DNA of 64,000 nucleotides from an uncultured Bacilli bacterium (GCA_910584655.1 CAJUBJ010000008.1:25463-89462); one strand, 5' to 3'; numbered from the stretch's first letter, positions 48,835 through 58,091 are shown. Notes: a model not told the origin generated them from the letters alone. Made by a program: numbers and translations.

Positions 48835-49498
48835 GATAAGGCAGTATATAAATATTACCAATAATTGTAATGCTAATTGTGAGTTTTGCTGTATGTGGTC
48901 TGATTCTAGTAAACATACATTTATGAATTTTGATACATTTAAGGAAATAGTTGATTCTAGTGATTTACCTTTTGAATTACAATTAGAAGGAGGAGAACCA
49001 TTACTTCATAAAGATATGTATTTGTTTATGGAGTATGCAAAAAGTACAGGTAGATGTAAAAAGATTATTATACTTACAAATGGAATATTACTGGGCGAAC
49101 ATTTAAAAAGAATTGTTGAATTTCATAAATGTTATGGTATTCCAATTGTAATGAAAGTAAGTGTTAATTACTGGTTATATAGAATGGATAAAAATTGCTT
49201 AGATAAGATAAAAGATTATCATTTGGCAATAGAGTTTATTGATGGAATAGATATTTTATTAAATGTTAGACTTAGACATGAGGATGAGTGGCTTAGAGAT
49301 TTAATAAATGAATATGGTTTAGAAGAAATTTCAAATATATTTTATTTACAAAGTTATGGTAAGTATGAGGATAATGATGAGTATGATAAACCAGTAATTG
49401 TTCAGAACATAGATGATTGGTTTATATATGCATGTGATGGAGCTTGTTTTGGAAAAGATTTAATTGCAAGAAGTAATTATGAAAAGGATTTGAAGTAG
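48821..49498 (+). CDS. Radical SAM protein A of the NAD-regulon cluster
   Basis: This 225-residue protein has CNANCEFC (about residues 16-23), LQLEGGEPLLH (about 54-64, Glu-rich GGE motif) and LTNGILL. It is shorter than most radical SAM enzymes and has no auxiliary cluster motif except Cys residues in 'YACDGACFG' near residue 205. It overlaps nadD by 14 bases, with AAAGGAGA upstream in nadD, so its translation is tied to an NAD biosynthesis gene. Substrate unknown. Confidence 0.82.
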   Translation: MEVNKIRQYINITNNCNANCEFCCMWSDSSKHTFMNFDTFKEIVDSSDLPFELQLEGGEPLLHKDMYLFMEYAKSTGRCKKIIILTNGILLGEHLKRIVEFHKCYGIPIVMKVSVNYWLYRMDKNCLDKIKDYHLAIEFIDGIDILLNVRLRHEDEWLRDLINEYGLEEISNIFYLQSYGKYEDNDEYDKPVIVQNIDDWFIYACDGACFGKDLIARSNYEKDLK

Positions 49499-49499
49499 T

Positions 49500-50465
49500 A
49501 TGAATACAATTAAATTTACGCCAAGAGATGAAATGAGAAAAGAAACAAGTAATGTAGAAGTGTTTAAAATAAGTGATATAGAAATTAAAAATAAAAAATA
49601 CAAGTATTATAGTGATGCTCAAATATCATTATATGTTACTAAGAAATGTAATGCATCTTGTCCCTTTTGTATGAATTGCTTAGAAAAAAGGTGTGTCCAG
49701 TCTAATGAATTAGATGATAAGAAATATTATAAGATGTTAGATTATTACTTGGAGATGTTTAAAAATATAAAGCCTTGGATTACTATTACTGGTGGAGAGC
49801 CAACGATAAGTAAGAAATTAGTTCCTACTTTAAAAATGATAAAAGAAAAAGGATATAAGATAAGAACTTTTTCGACAAATGGTAGTCATTTATTAGATAC
49901 ATATGAAGGTAAATATATTATTCAATATATGCTTGAAAATAATGTACTTAATAATGTTAATATTTCAAGAATGGCAATAGATGATGAAGACAATTCTAAA
50001 TTAATGAGAATAAGTAAAGATGAATCTAGAAATAAGGATTTGAAAATAATTGCTACATATGCTGAAGCAAATGATATAGAGATAAGACTTTCTTGTAATT
50101 TATTAAAAAATGGAGTTAAGAATTTAGATGATATTTTAAGATATAAAGAATTTTATAATAATTTAGGGATTAAAACAGTAATGTTTAGAGAACTTATTCC
50201 ACTACCTTATAAAGATGATAATTATATTAATATTGATGATGTATTTGAGGAGATAGAGAATAATAAAGATTTTGAATTGTTAAGAGTCTTGGATGGACTA
50301 TATTATATAGTTAAAGTTTATAACTATAAAGATTATATAGTTAAGTGTTATAAAGAAAAAGGGTATGAAGATAAGAATGTTATTAGGGAATTTGTTATAT
50401 ATCCTGACGGTAAGTTAGATAATGGTTTTGATAATGAAACTTTAATGGAGGTTGAAGAATTATGA
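49500..50465 (+). CDS. Radical SAM protein B of the NAD-regulon cluster
   Basis: This 321-residue protein has an N-terminal extension of about 45 residues, the cluster motif CNASCPFC (about 50-57), then CLEKRC, ITGGEPTIS (about 98) and 'TFSTNGSHLL'. The C-terminus (KDYIVKCYKEKGYEDKNV, then EFVIYPDGKLDNGFDNE) is shared with protein C. It starts one base after the stop of A and overlaps C by four bases. B and C look like a duplicated pair that may form a heterodimer. The target is unknown. Confidence 0.84.
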   Translation: MNTIKFTPRDEMRKETSNVEVFKISDIEIKNKKYKYYSDAQISLYVTKKCNASCPFCMNCLEKRCVQSNELDDKKYYKMLDYYLEMFKNIKPWITITGGEPTISKKLVPTLKMIKEKGYKIRTFSTNGSHLLDTYEGKYIIQYMLENNVLNNVNISRMAIDDEDNSKLMRISKDESRNKDLKIIATYAEANDIEIRLSCNLLKNGVKNLDDILRYKEFYNNLGIKTVMFRELIPLPYKDDNYINIDDVFEEIENNKDFELLRVLDGLYYIVKVYNYKDYIVKCYKEKGYEDKNVIREFVIYPDGKLDNGFDNETLMEVEEL

Positions 50466-51496
50466 GTGAATTTGAAAATATTAGATATACAAGACAACAA
50501 GATTTTAATATAAATGAAAAAAAATTAATTGATTTTGATTTTGAAGGAAAGAAAAAACGTGTTTATGGAAATGTTAATTTTTCAATTTTTGTAGATGATT
50601 ATTGTAATGCTGATTGTAAGTTTTGCGTAGCACAATTAAGATATGAAAATATTGCTATGGCCTATAAGAAGCCAAAGATTGAAGATGATGAAGAATATTT
50701 TAGAAGATTAGATGAAGTACTTTCATATGTTGCTCCATTAAATGTTAGTGTATCTATTACTGGTGGAGAACCAACATTATCTCCAAGATTTAAAAGAATT
50801 ATTGAGTTAGTAGATAAACATAATATTCGTAAGAGAACTATAACTACTAATGGTAGTGCGTTACTTAAAAAGGTAGATGGAGATAGGACTAATTTAGATT
50901 TACTTATTGAACATAAATTTGATCATTTGAATATTAGTAAGACTCATTATGATGAAGATATTAATAAAAAGATTATGAGATATAGTAAGGGCTATTGTAG
51001 TAATGAAGATTTAGCTAAGATTATACCTTATGCTAAGATAAGAGGCCTAAGACCAAGACTTAGTTGTTTGTTACTTAAAGATGGTATTCATGATGTAGAT
51101 GGAATGGCAAAATATATTGAGTTTTATGAAAAATTAGGAATAGATAATATTATTTTTAGAGAATTAATGGATTATGATGATAAAACAATGTGTAATAAAG
51201 AGAAGATGGATTATAATACCCGAAATAAAGTTAGATTAAATGATGTATGGAAAGAGGTAGATAAAGATTCTAGATTTGTTCCTTATCAAAATTTATTAGG
51301 CTATTATTAATATGTAGAAATGTATGATTACAATAGTGTTAGAGTATGTTCTGAATCGGCTGATTTAAAAGTTCAAACTGAAGAGAAAGGTAATAATCAA
51401 GATATTGTTTATGAAATGGTATTTCATCCTAATGGAAATTTAAATGGAAGTTGGGTTGATAATGAAGACATTCTATTAAAATATGAACAAAAGTAA
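50462..51496 (+). pseudogene. Radical SAM protein C, interrupted by an in-frame TAA
   Basis: The first ORF ends at TAA 51308-51310 (282 residues). It has CNADCKFC (about residue 53), SITGGEPTLS and TTNGSALL, as in protein B. The same frame continues after the stop for 61 codons to TAA 51494: YVEMYDYNSVRVC, then 'MVFHPNGNLNGSWVDNE', which matches the B segments IVKVYNYKDYIVKC and FVIYPDGKLDNGFDNE. The stop stands where B has Tyr, so a TAT or TAC has become TAA. The product is thus truncated by about 60 residues, unless the stop is read through or the base is an error. The core fold is complete, so part function is possible. Confidence 0.8.
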
Positions 51497-52055
51497 AAAG
51501 TTAAAAAAACATGTTATTATTGCTGGAACGCCTAGGGCAGGGAAAACGACAGTGTGTTTAGAATTGTTAAAATATGGATTTATTCATTATAAAATGGACT
51601 CAATAAAAAGAGGTATTTGTGAAGCTTTTGGATATGATCAACATGATTGGAATTTTTTGAATACTAAAATAGCAAAGTTAATAAATACAATATTAATCGA
51701 GAATGGAACTGATACAGTAGCTGGTTTAGAATATTACGCAATTGATACCTGTCATGTATTACCAAGAGATGTAAGTATATTTGATAAAGATGTTTTAGTT
51801 ATTTATTTAGGTTATGCAGATATAGGTGCTGATAAAAAGATGGAAGAAATAAGATTTAATGATAAGGAACATTATTGGAGCAGTAAAGTTGATGATAAAG
51901 ATTTAAGAAGAATGATAGAAGCTAATATAAATTTAAGTAGAGAAATAAGAGAAGAATGTAGGGAGAATGGAATTAAGTACTTTGATACTAGTTTTAATAG
52001 AAACGTAGTTTTAAAAGAAGTTGTGGATTTTATTTTAAAAAATTGTACACAATAA
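51483..52055 (+). CDS. P-loop kinase-like protein
   Basis: This 190-residue protein has a Walker A motif IIAGTPRAGKTTVC (residues about 13-26) and a lid region rich in Arg and Lys (about 118-150). The fold is like adenylate/shikimate-type kinases with GxxRxGKTT. The substrate-binding part 'LEYYAIDTCHVLPRDVSIF' cannot be tied to a known family. In this operon a nucleoside or ribosylnicotinamide kinase role is possible, but this is speculation. It starts inside the end of the reading frame of protein C. Confidence 0.78.
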   Translation: MNKSKKLKKHVIIAGTPRAGKTTVCLELLKYGFIHYKMDSIKRGICEAFGYDQHDWNFLNTKIAKLINTILIENGTDTVAGLEYYAIDTCHVLPRDVSIFDKDVLVIYLGYADIGADKKMEEIRFNDKEHYWSSKVDDKDLRRMIEANINLSREIREECRENGIKYFDTSFNRNVVLKEVVDFILKNCTQ

Positions 52056-52072
52056 TGTAAGGAGTAGAAGTA

Positions 52073-53107
52073 ATGAAAAAAATAAAAAATATCTTCGGTG
52101 AAGGTGAGATATATGGAGTGGAAGACTTAGAGGGAAAAGTGTATGCAACATCGGCAGCTTGTATGTCAGTGTGGTCAGATTTTCTTTCATGGGCAAATGC
52201 TAATCCAGATAGAATAGAAAAGGATGCTAAAAAGGCGGATTCAGTTGTAGTGTTAGGTTGTCAAGTTACAGATTTAGCAATATTAAATGATATTAAAGTT
52301 GCTACTAAGTTACATAATGAAACTGGTGCAGATATTTATATGGGTGGTTGCTTAGCGCAAAGAATGGATATAGAGTTGCCACCATTTATTAGAAGGTTGG
52401 ATGTTGTAAGAACTGTAGGACAAGAAATAAATGATAGAAATTTAATTGATTATGAATCACCTTATTGGGTTCTTGATTTTGAAGAAACTAAAGAAAATTT
52501 AAAAGATGGTAATTTGTTTCGTAATTATTATCCTTTAAAAATTGGAGCAGGCTGTCATGGTAAATGTAAGTATTGTACTATTAAACATACTAGAGGAGAA
52601 ACTTATGCAACAATTCCAGAAGCACAAATAGAAGAATTTTTAAATCATGAAGATGTAGTATTAATATCAGATAGTCCAACAGTTTCACAAATCAAGGACT
52701 GGTGTGCAATAGCTAAAAGATTAGAAAAACAAATATCTATACGTAATATAGAGCCTCAAACTTTAGTATCTTGTAGTGAAGAGGTAATTGATTTAGCAAT
52801 GTCTGGATATCTTGATATATTACATTGTCCTATTCAAAGTTTTGATGAAGATGTATTGAAGGCGATGAATAGAAGTGTTACAATGACAAAGAAAGCATTA
52901 GAAATAATGCAAACTATTAGAAGCTTAGGAGTTAAAGTTGCAACGAATATAATTATTGATTATAAGATAGATGAAAAAATAATACCAAATCATGATCAAA
53001 AAAGATTGGTAAAGGAATTTGATTACTATTCTTGGAATCCTTATTTTGATGGTAACTTTAATATGGAAAAAGCAAAGGAACGATTTAAAAAATATATAGG
53101 AGAATGA
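52073..53107 (+). CDS. Methylthiotransferase-like radical SAM protein without TRAM domain
   Basis: This 344-residue protein looks like a short MiaB/RimO-type enzyme. The N-terminal domain has Cys in TSAACMS (about 28), VVLGCQVTD (about 63) and YMGGCLAQ (about 93), as expected for the auxiliary cluster. The radical SAM cluster is CHGKCKYC (about 163-170), followed by 'TIKHTRGETYATIPEAQIE', with the CPIQSFDEDVLKAMNR segment matching the PIQSGSxxxLxxMxR of the family. The TRAM RNA-binding domain is missing. A tRNA or protein target is therefore less likely to be bound in the standard way. GGAGTAGAAG precedes the ATG. Confidence 0.85.
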   Translation: MKKIKNIFGEGEIYGVEDLEGKVYATSAACMSVWSDFLSWANANPDRIEKDAKKADSVVVLGCQVTDLAILNDIKVATKLHNETGADIYMGGCLAQRMDIELPPFIRRLDVVRTVGQEINDRNLIDYESPYWVLDFEETKENLKDGNLFRNYYPLKIGAGCHGKCKYCTIKHTRGETYATIPEAQIEEFLNHEDVVLISDSPTVSQIKDWCAIAKRLEKQISIRNIEPQTLVSCSEEVIDLAMSGYLDILHCPIQSFDEDVLKAMNRSVTMTKKALEIMQTIRSLGVKVATNIIIDYKIDEKIIPNHDQKRLVKEFDYYSWNPYFDGNFNMEKAKERFKKYIGE

Positions 53108-53111
53108 TAAA

Positions 53112-53600
53112 ATGAAAACATTTAAAAAAGTAGTCTTAGAATTAATTAAAAGAGGAGAAACTATTGCAACAATGGAATCTTGTACTGGTGGAGGAGTTGC
53201 CAGTGCTATTACTAATATAGAAGGAGCTTCAGAAATACTAAAATATAGTGCAGTTACTTATTCTAATCAGTATAAGATAAAGATGGGTGTGGATGCTGAT
53301 GTTATAAATGAATATAGTGTTTATAGTATGGAAACTGCTCATGAAATGGCACTTAATATATCAAAATTTGCAAACTCTGATTTTGGAGTAGGAATAACTG
53401 GTAAATTAAATAGAGCTGATGAAAACAATAATTATGGTAAAGATAATGAAGTATTTGTAAGTATTTACTATAAAGAAAAATATTATGATAAGAAAATAAG
53501 TGTTGATAAGAAGACGAGAAAACAAAATAAAGAAGTAGTAATCGATAAGATTATTGAGAGTTTAGGTGAAATACTATGGGGAGAAGAATTAACAAAGTAA
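53112..53600 (+). CDS. pncC: Nicotinamide-nucleotide amidase (CinA C-terminal domain)
   Basis: This 162-residue protein is the stand-alone PncC form. The active-site Ser is in MESCTGGGVAS (about residues 20-30) and 'YSNQYKIKMGV' and GVGITGK follow, as in the family. PncC turns nicotinamide mononucleotide into nicotinate mononucleotide and ammonia, which feeds NadD. The N-terminal CinA domain is absent. It overlaps nadK by 25 bases. Confidence 0.92.
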   Translation: MKTFKKVVLELIKRGETIATMESCTGGGVASAITNIEGASEILKYSAVTYSNQYKIKMGVDADVINEYSVYSMETAHEMALNISKFANSDFGVGITGKLNRADENNNYGKDNEVFVSIYYKEKYYDKKISVDKKTRKQNKEVVIDKIIESLGEILWGEELTK

Positions 53601-54382
53601 AGTTATTTGTTAATGATAATGAAAAGTCACAAATAGTAGCTAAAGATTTAGAATTAGAATTAATTAAATATGGTTTTAAAATAGTAAATAGAGGGTATGA
53701 CTTAGCTATTTCTGTTGGTGGAGATGGGTCATTTTTAAGAATGGTTAAAGATACTAAGTTTAATGATAAAATTTACTATATTGGAGTTAATAGTGGTACT
53801 TTAGGTTTCTTACAAGAAATAGATATTAAAGATTGTGTAGATTTTGTAAAGAGATTAAATTCTGATAAATATAAAATAGAAGATATAAGTGTTCAAGAAA
53901 CTAAAGTTATTACTGAAGATAAAATATATTATTTTGATTCTTTAAATGAGATAGTTATTAGGAGAAACGATTTTACTACTTTAAAGGTTCCTATTTATGT
54001 AGATGATGAACTCTTAGAAAATTTTACTGGTGATGGAATACTTGTAAGTACTAGTACTGGTAGTACAGCTTATAATATGAGTTTTGGTGGTAGTATAGTT
54101 TATAATACGCTTAATACGTTACAGATTACTCCTATTGCTCCACTTAATAATAAAGTCTTTAGAACTCTTGTAAATAGTGTTTTAGTTCCTAGTAATAAGG
54201 TAATTACTATAGTACCTAATAAAGATAATAGAGAAATGTTTATACAAATAGATGGAGTTAATAAAGTAATAGATAAAGTTATTAAAATTGAGACTAAGAT
54301 TGAGAATAAAAGTATTAAATGTTTAAGAATGAATGATTTTCATTTTATAAAAGTTATAAATACGAAAGTATTAGAAAAATAA
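53576..54382 (+). CDS. nadK: NAD kinase
   Basis: This 268-residue enzyme phosphorylates NAD to NADP. Key motifs are AISVGGDGSFLR (about residues 43-54), GVNSGTLGFL (about 70), LNEIVIRR (about 122-129) and 'GDGILVSTSTGSTAYNMSFGG' (taken in parts, about 151-171). ATG 53576 lies within pncC, with TTTAGGTGAAATACT upstream. It is the last gene of the nadD operon and a bidirectional terminator follows. All core steps from nicotinamide to NADP except transport are thus in this window. Confidence 0.96.
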   Translation: MGRRINKVKLFVNDNEKSQIVAKDLELELIKYGFKIVNRGYDLAISVGGDGSFLRMVKDTKFNDKIYYIGVNSGTLGFLQEIDIKDCVDFVKRLNSDKYKIEDISVQETKVITEDKIYYFDSLNEIVIRRNDFTTLKVPIYVDDELLENFTGDGILVSTSTGSTAYNMSFGGSIVYNTLNTLQITPIAPLNNKVFRTLVNSVLVPSNKVITIVPNKDNREMFIQIDGVNKVIDKVIKIETKIENKSIKCLRMNDFHFIKVINTKVLEK

Positions 54383-54411
54383 AAAGAGACTTAGGTCTCT
54401 TTATTTATTTG
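54383..54411. terminator. Bidirectional terminator after nadK
   Basis: AAAGAGAC-TTAG-GTCTCTTT (54383-54402) between convergent genes. Confidence 0.85.
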
Positions 54412-54979
54412 ATAATTTATTTATAATTTCATAAACTTGGTTCCAGTTAGTTACTTTATAAATGTTATTTCCAACACATTGTTTATTAAATATTTCATCA
54501 AATACTATTACTGGTATTATAGGACTTATATCATTTATGTAACGGGGTTCATCTTCTAAGAAAATATCTAAGTTATATTTTTTACAATAAGGAAGTTTGT
54601 CTATAGAACCAACTATTAATTTGTCATAAATTATATTATTTTCTTTTAGATATTGCTCTGTTGATTCATAAGGAGTTTTAAATATTGGTTCTACTCTTGC
54701 TGATATGATATATATTTCGTGACCATTACTTTTTAATTTTTTTATTACTTCAGCAGCATTAGGTTTAACTTTAGCTTTTAAAACAGCTTCTTCTAGGTAT
54801 TTTATGCAGAAGTCATTATTTTCTTCTTCTGTCCAATCAAAGAGATTATAACTAGCTACACCATCTTCATGCATAGTAAGGCCTCTTTTTACTATATTGT
54901 CATTATACATTTGACAATATTTTTTTATTTCTGGTAAAGTGTTTGTTATTGTGTTATCAATGTCTATTCCTATTCTCAT
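54401..54979 (-). CDS. HAD-family 5'-nucleotidase-like protein 1
   Basis: This 192-residue protein is of the HAD superfamily with the 5'(3')-deoxyribonucleotidase (NT5C) pattern: GIDIDNTITNT at the N-terminus, 'IYIISARVEP' (motif II), a Lys near SIDKLPYCKKY and FLEDEPRYI (motif IV acidic pair). It may hydrolyse a mononucleotide. A second copy lies at 57422. It follows the TetR gene by nine bases on the same strand, so the two may be one unit. Confidence 0.82.
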   Translation of the reverse strand: MRIGIDIDNTITNTLPEIKKYCQMYNDNIVKRGLTMHEDGVASYNLFDWTEEENNDFCIKYLEEAVLKAKVKPNAAEVIKKLKSNGHEIYIISARVEPIFKTPYESTEQYLKENNIIYDKLIVGSIDKLPYCKKYNLDIFLEDEPRYINDISPIIPVIVFDEIFNKQCVGNNIYKVTNWNQVYEIINKLSNK

Positions 54980-54988
54980 AAATACTCC

Positions 54989-55546
54989 TTATTTTTTATA
55001 TATAAATCTTTTAGTTCCATAGTAACTAAGTTGTTCTATTATAGAAGATATTTCATCTACATCTTTATCAAAATCATTTTTTACCCAGTAGTTTATTACT
55101 CCTAGGGCACCATTAAATATAAAGACTGATGCATATTCCATATCTTCTTCTTTTAGATTTGGTAAGTCTGATTCCCATTTTGTTTTACATTTATCATAAG
55201 CTATACTTAGTATATCATTTAAGAAGTATAGGTTATTATTTGTATTAAATAGTATTCTTACTAATTCTTTATTATCTAAGAAGACGTTAAGCAATTCTTT
55301 AGAGAATGTTGATACAGTATATTCGTTAGAGTTGTTTGAAGCTGTTTTTAGCTCCATTATGAAGTCCTCTTGTATTTTATCGAGTAAATCATATACATCA
55401 AGATAATAGTGGTAGAATGTGGCTCTATTTATATCAGATAGTTTGCATATTTCACTTACTGTTATTTTTTTTATGTCTTTTTCTTCTAACAAAGATAAAA
55501 ATGTTGTTTTAATTATATTTTTAGTATATTTTATTCTTCTATCCAT
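54989..55546 (-). CDS. TetR-family regulator
   Basis: This 185-residue protein has a TetR-type HTH at the N-terminus: ITVSEICKLSDINRATFYHYY (in part, about residues 28-48), with a regulator domain of the TetR_C group beyond. It is divergent from an acyl-CoA ligase gene (55695) across 148 bases that contain two inverted repeats, TTAAACA/TGTTTAA and GTATCAAT/ATTGATAC. A role as repressor of that gene responding to a fatty-acyl ligand is a reasonable inference. Its own start has GGTCAATATGG-type spacing; the ATG is at 55546. Confidence 0.86.
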   Translation of the reverse strand: MDRRIKYTKNIIKTTFLSLLEEKDIKKITVSEICKLSDINRATFYHYYLDVYDLLDKIQEDFIMELKTASNNSNEYTVSTFSKELLNVFLDNKELVRILFNTNNNLYFLNDILSIAYDKCKTKWESDLPNLKEEDMEYASVFIFNGALGVINYWVKNDFDKDVDEISSIIEQLSYYGTKRFIYKK

Positions 55547-55560
55547 ATTGACCTCACTTA

Positions 55561-55624
55561 TTAAACATTTTCAATATTAATTGTTTAAAATGTATCAATT
55601 GTAATAATAATTGCTGATTGATAC
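55561..55624. promoter_or_regulatory. Two inverted repeats between tetR and acyl-CoA ligase genes
   Basis: TTAAACA (55561-55567) with TGTTTAA (55582-55588) and GTATCAAT (55592-55599) with ATTGATAC (55617-55624) are perfect repeats in the divergent control region. They are candidate TetR operators. Confidence 0.55.
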
Positions 55625-55694
55625 TAAGATTATTTGAATTATATAATACAATTGTAAGTTATGCAACAAGTGTTTAACATATTGAGGTGATATT

Positions 55695-57425
55695 ATGAAT
55701 ATATTTAAAATGATGAAAAAGAATAAGAATAAAAAATTAATAAATTTATGGGATAAATATTATGATGAAGATAAAAGAAATATTGAAGTACCAGAGTTTT
55801 CTATTTATCGTTATTTTGAAAAGAGTGCTTTAATACATGAAAATTTAATAGCTTTAAATTATTTTGGAAGGAAAATAAGTTATAAAGAGTTATTAAATAA
55901 AATAGAAGTGTGTGCTAAGGCGTTGAAAGCTAGTGGAGTTAGAAAGGGAGATGTAGTTACTATATTAATGCCAAATACTCCAGAAGCTGTAATTAGTTTT
56001 TATGCTGTTAATAAAATAGGTGCTATAGCTAATATGATTCATCCATTATCTAGTCAAGAGGAGATTAAGGATTCTATAATTAAGACTAAGTCTGTTTTAG
56101 CTATTGCTATTAATTTAGCTTATAATAAGATTGAAAAAATTATTGATGATACTGAAATATATAAGGTAGTAATAGTGTCTGCTAAAGATTCAATGCCACC
56201 ATTGTTAGGATTAGGCTATTTGGTTACACAAGAGCTAAAAATGAATTTAGATAAATCAAATGAATGTTTTATATATTGGGAAGATTTTTATAATAGAGGA
56301 TTAAATTATAGCCATAGTACAGAGGTTATTACTGATAAGGATACAGATGCTATATATTTGCATAGTGGTGGAACAACTGGTATTCCAAAGAATATTGTTT
56401 TAACTAATGGTAATGTTAATTCTGTTATGGAGCAAGCGAAGATTATATTTCCTAAGATAGGTGTAGATGATGTATTGCTTGGTATTTTACCAATGTTTCA
56501 TTGTTTTGGCTTAGTAGTTTGTATTTGTGCTCCTTTAGCTTTGGGGGCAACAGTTGCATTAGTACCACAATTTGATGCAAAGAGATTTGATAAGTTGATT
56601 AGAAAGTATAAGCCAACTGTTTTAACTGGTGTACCAACTTTATATGAAGCATTAGTTACTAATCCTTATATGATGAATGTTGATATGTCAATGGTTAAGT
56701 ATGTTATATCTGGTGGTGATTCATTGTCACCAGAAAAAAATAAAAGAGTAAATGATTTTTTAAAGGAACATAATTGTAATGAACATGTATTACAAGGTTA
56801 TGGTATGACAGAGACTACTGGTCCTGCTTGTGTAGGTGCTTTGGGATCAGATAAATTGGGAAGTGTAGGTATTCCTTTGCCTGGAAATAAAGTTAAAATT
56901 ATTGATGTTGATAGTAAGGAAGAGAAAAAGGTTGGTGAAATAGGGGAGATTTGTCTTTCTGGTCCTGTTATTATGTCTAGATATTTAGATAATAAGGAAG
57001 AAACTGATAAGATGATATATACTCATGAAGATGGGACAAGATGGGTTCATACTGGAGATTTAGGCTATATGGATGAAGATGGAGTTTTATTCTTTGTTCA
57101 AAGACTTAAGAGAATGTTAATAGTTTCTGGGTATAATGTTTATCCATCATATGTAGAGGAAGTAATACTTAGACATCCTAAAGTAGAGATGTGCGGAGTT
57201 ATTGGAATTCCTCATCCTTATAAAGTACAGGTACCTAAAGCGTTTATAGTATTAAAAAAAGGTGTAGAAGTTAATGGTGAAATATTAAAAGATATAAAGG
57301 AACATTGTAATAAGAATTTAGCTAAGTATATGATGCCAAAGGAATTTGTGTTTAGAGATTGTTTACCTAAGACTATTATAGGTAAAGTTAATTATCGTGA
57401 ATTAGAAAAAGAAGAACAAAATTAG
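55695..57425 (+). CDS. Long-chain acyl-CoA synthetase-like AMP-binding protein
   Basis: This 576-residue adenylate-forming enzyme activates a carboxylic acid, probably a fatty acid, with ATP and CoA. The P-loop motif YLHSGGTTGIPKNIVLTN (about residues 221-238), 'GYGMTETTGPACVG' (about 372) and HTGDLGYMDEDG (about 453) are in normal order, and the C-terminal catalytic Lys is in KTIIGKVNYR. There is no other fatty-acid degradation gene nearby. It has GAGGTGATATT before the ATG and ends four bases inside the convergent HAD gene. Confidence 0.9.
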   Translation: MNIFKMMKKNKNKKLINLWDKYYDEDKRNIEVPEFSIYRYFEKSALIHENLIALNYFGRKISYKELLNKIEVCAKALKASGVRKGDVVTILMPNTPEAVISFYAVNKIGAIANMIHPLSSQEEIKDSIIKTKSVLAIAINLAYNKIEKIIDDTEIYKVVIVSAKDSMPPLLGLGYLVTQELKMNLDKSNECFIYWEDFYNRGLNYSHSTEVITDKDTDAIYLHSGGTTGIPKNIVLTNGNVNSVMEQAKIIFPKIGVDDVLLGILPMFHCFGLVVCICAPLALGATVALVPQFDAKRFDKLIRKYKPTVLTGVPTLYEALVTNPYMMNVDMSMVKYVISGGDSLSPEKNKRVNDFLKEHNCNEHVLQGYGMTETTGPACVGALGSDKLGSVGIPLPGNKVKIIDVDSKEEKKVGEIGEICLSGPVIMSRYLDNKEETDKMIYTHEDGTRWVHTGDLGYMDEDGVLFFVQRLKRMLIVSGYNVYPSYVEEVILRHPKVEMCGVIGIPHPYKVQVPKAFIVLKKGVEVNGEILKDIKEHCNKNLAKYMMPKEFVFRDCLPKTIIGKVNYRELEKEEQN

Positions 57426-57442
57426 TTTTGCTCTTCTTTTAG
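57411..57442. terminator. Bidirectional terminator
   Basis: GAAGAACAAAA (57411-57421) pairs with TTTTGCTCTTC (57426-57436), one mismatch, overlapping both stop codons. Confidence 0.75.
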
Positions 57443-57982
57443 TTTGATTAAGATATTATACAGATCTAACCAGTTATCTGTTTGTAATCCATTATAGGCA
57501 GGATTATTATTAAACATTATGGTTTTTATATTATATTCATTAGCATTAGTAATATTTTTTATATCGTCATCTATGAATATTTCTATATTATTTTCTTTAC
57601 AAAATTGTCCTTTGTTATCTATATCTGTATATATTATATCAATAGGTATATCATTCTCTATAAACCAATTTTTTATTTTTCTTTGAATATTAGGACAATT
57701 TTTTTCGCGACGAGCGGTTACTATACAAAAGTTAAATCCTTCTTTTTTTAATTTGTGAAGTACAGAAGAAACATTGTCTTTAAAAGAAGGCTCGAACGCT
57801 AGATGTTCACGGTATGTATCCCAAAATATATTTATATATTTGTCATCAAAATAGTTAATTGTAGCAGGAAGTTCTTTTGTATAACCATCTTTAGGGTTTT
57901 TAGTAACATAATCTGCCCAATAAATTAGTTGTTTTTCTCTCGTATTAATTAAAGTATCATCAATATCTATTCCTATTAACAT
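57422..57982 (-). CDS. HAD-family 5'-nucleotidase-like protein 2
   Basis: This 186-residue HAD protein starts MLIGIDIDDTLINT and has FCIVTARRE (motif II) and IFIDDDIKN (motif IV), and is related to the gene at 54401. The ATG at 57982 is used because AGAGGTG lies upstream on the minus strand; a longer ORF of ten more residues has no ribosome site. Possible substrates are nucleoside monophosphates. A link to the NAD genes would require NMN or NaMN as substrate, which is not shown. Confidence 0.82.
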   Translation of the reverse strand: MLIGIDIDDTLINTREKQLIYWADYVTKNPKDGYTKELPATINYFDDKYINIFWDTYREHLAFEPSFKDNVSSVLHKLKKEGFNFCIVTARREKNCPNIQRKIKNWFIENDIPIDIIYTDIDNKGQFCKENNIEIFIDDDIKNITNANEYNIKTIMFNNNPAYNGLQTDNWLDLYNILIKLKEEQN

Positions 57983-58091
57983 AGTTACACCTCTTGCTAA
58001 ATAGTATAACATAAAGTGTAAAGTAAAAAATTATATTTGTTTACTTTGTTTTAAAGAAGATATATAGTTTAAGTAAGAATAGGTGGTATAT

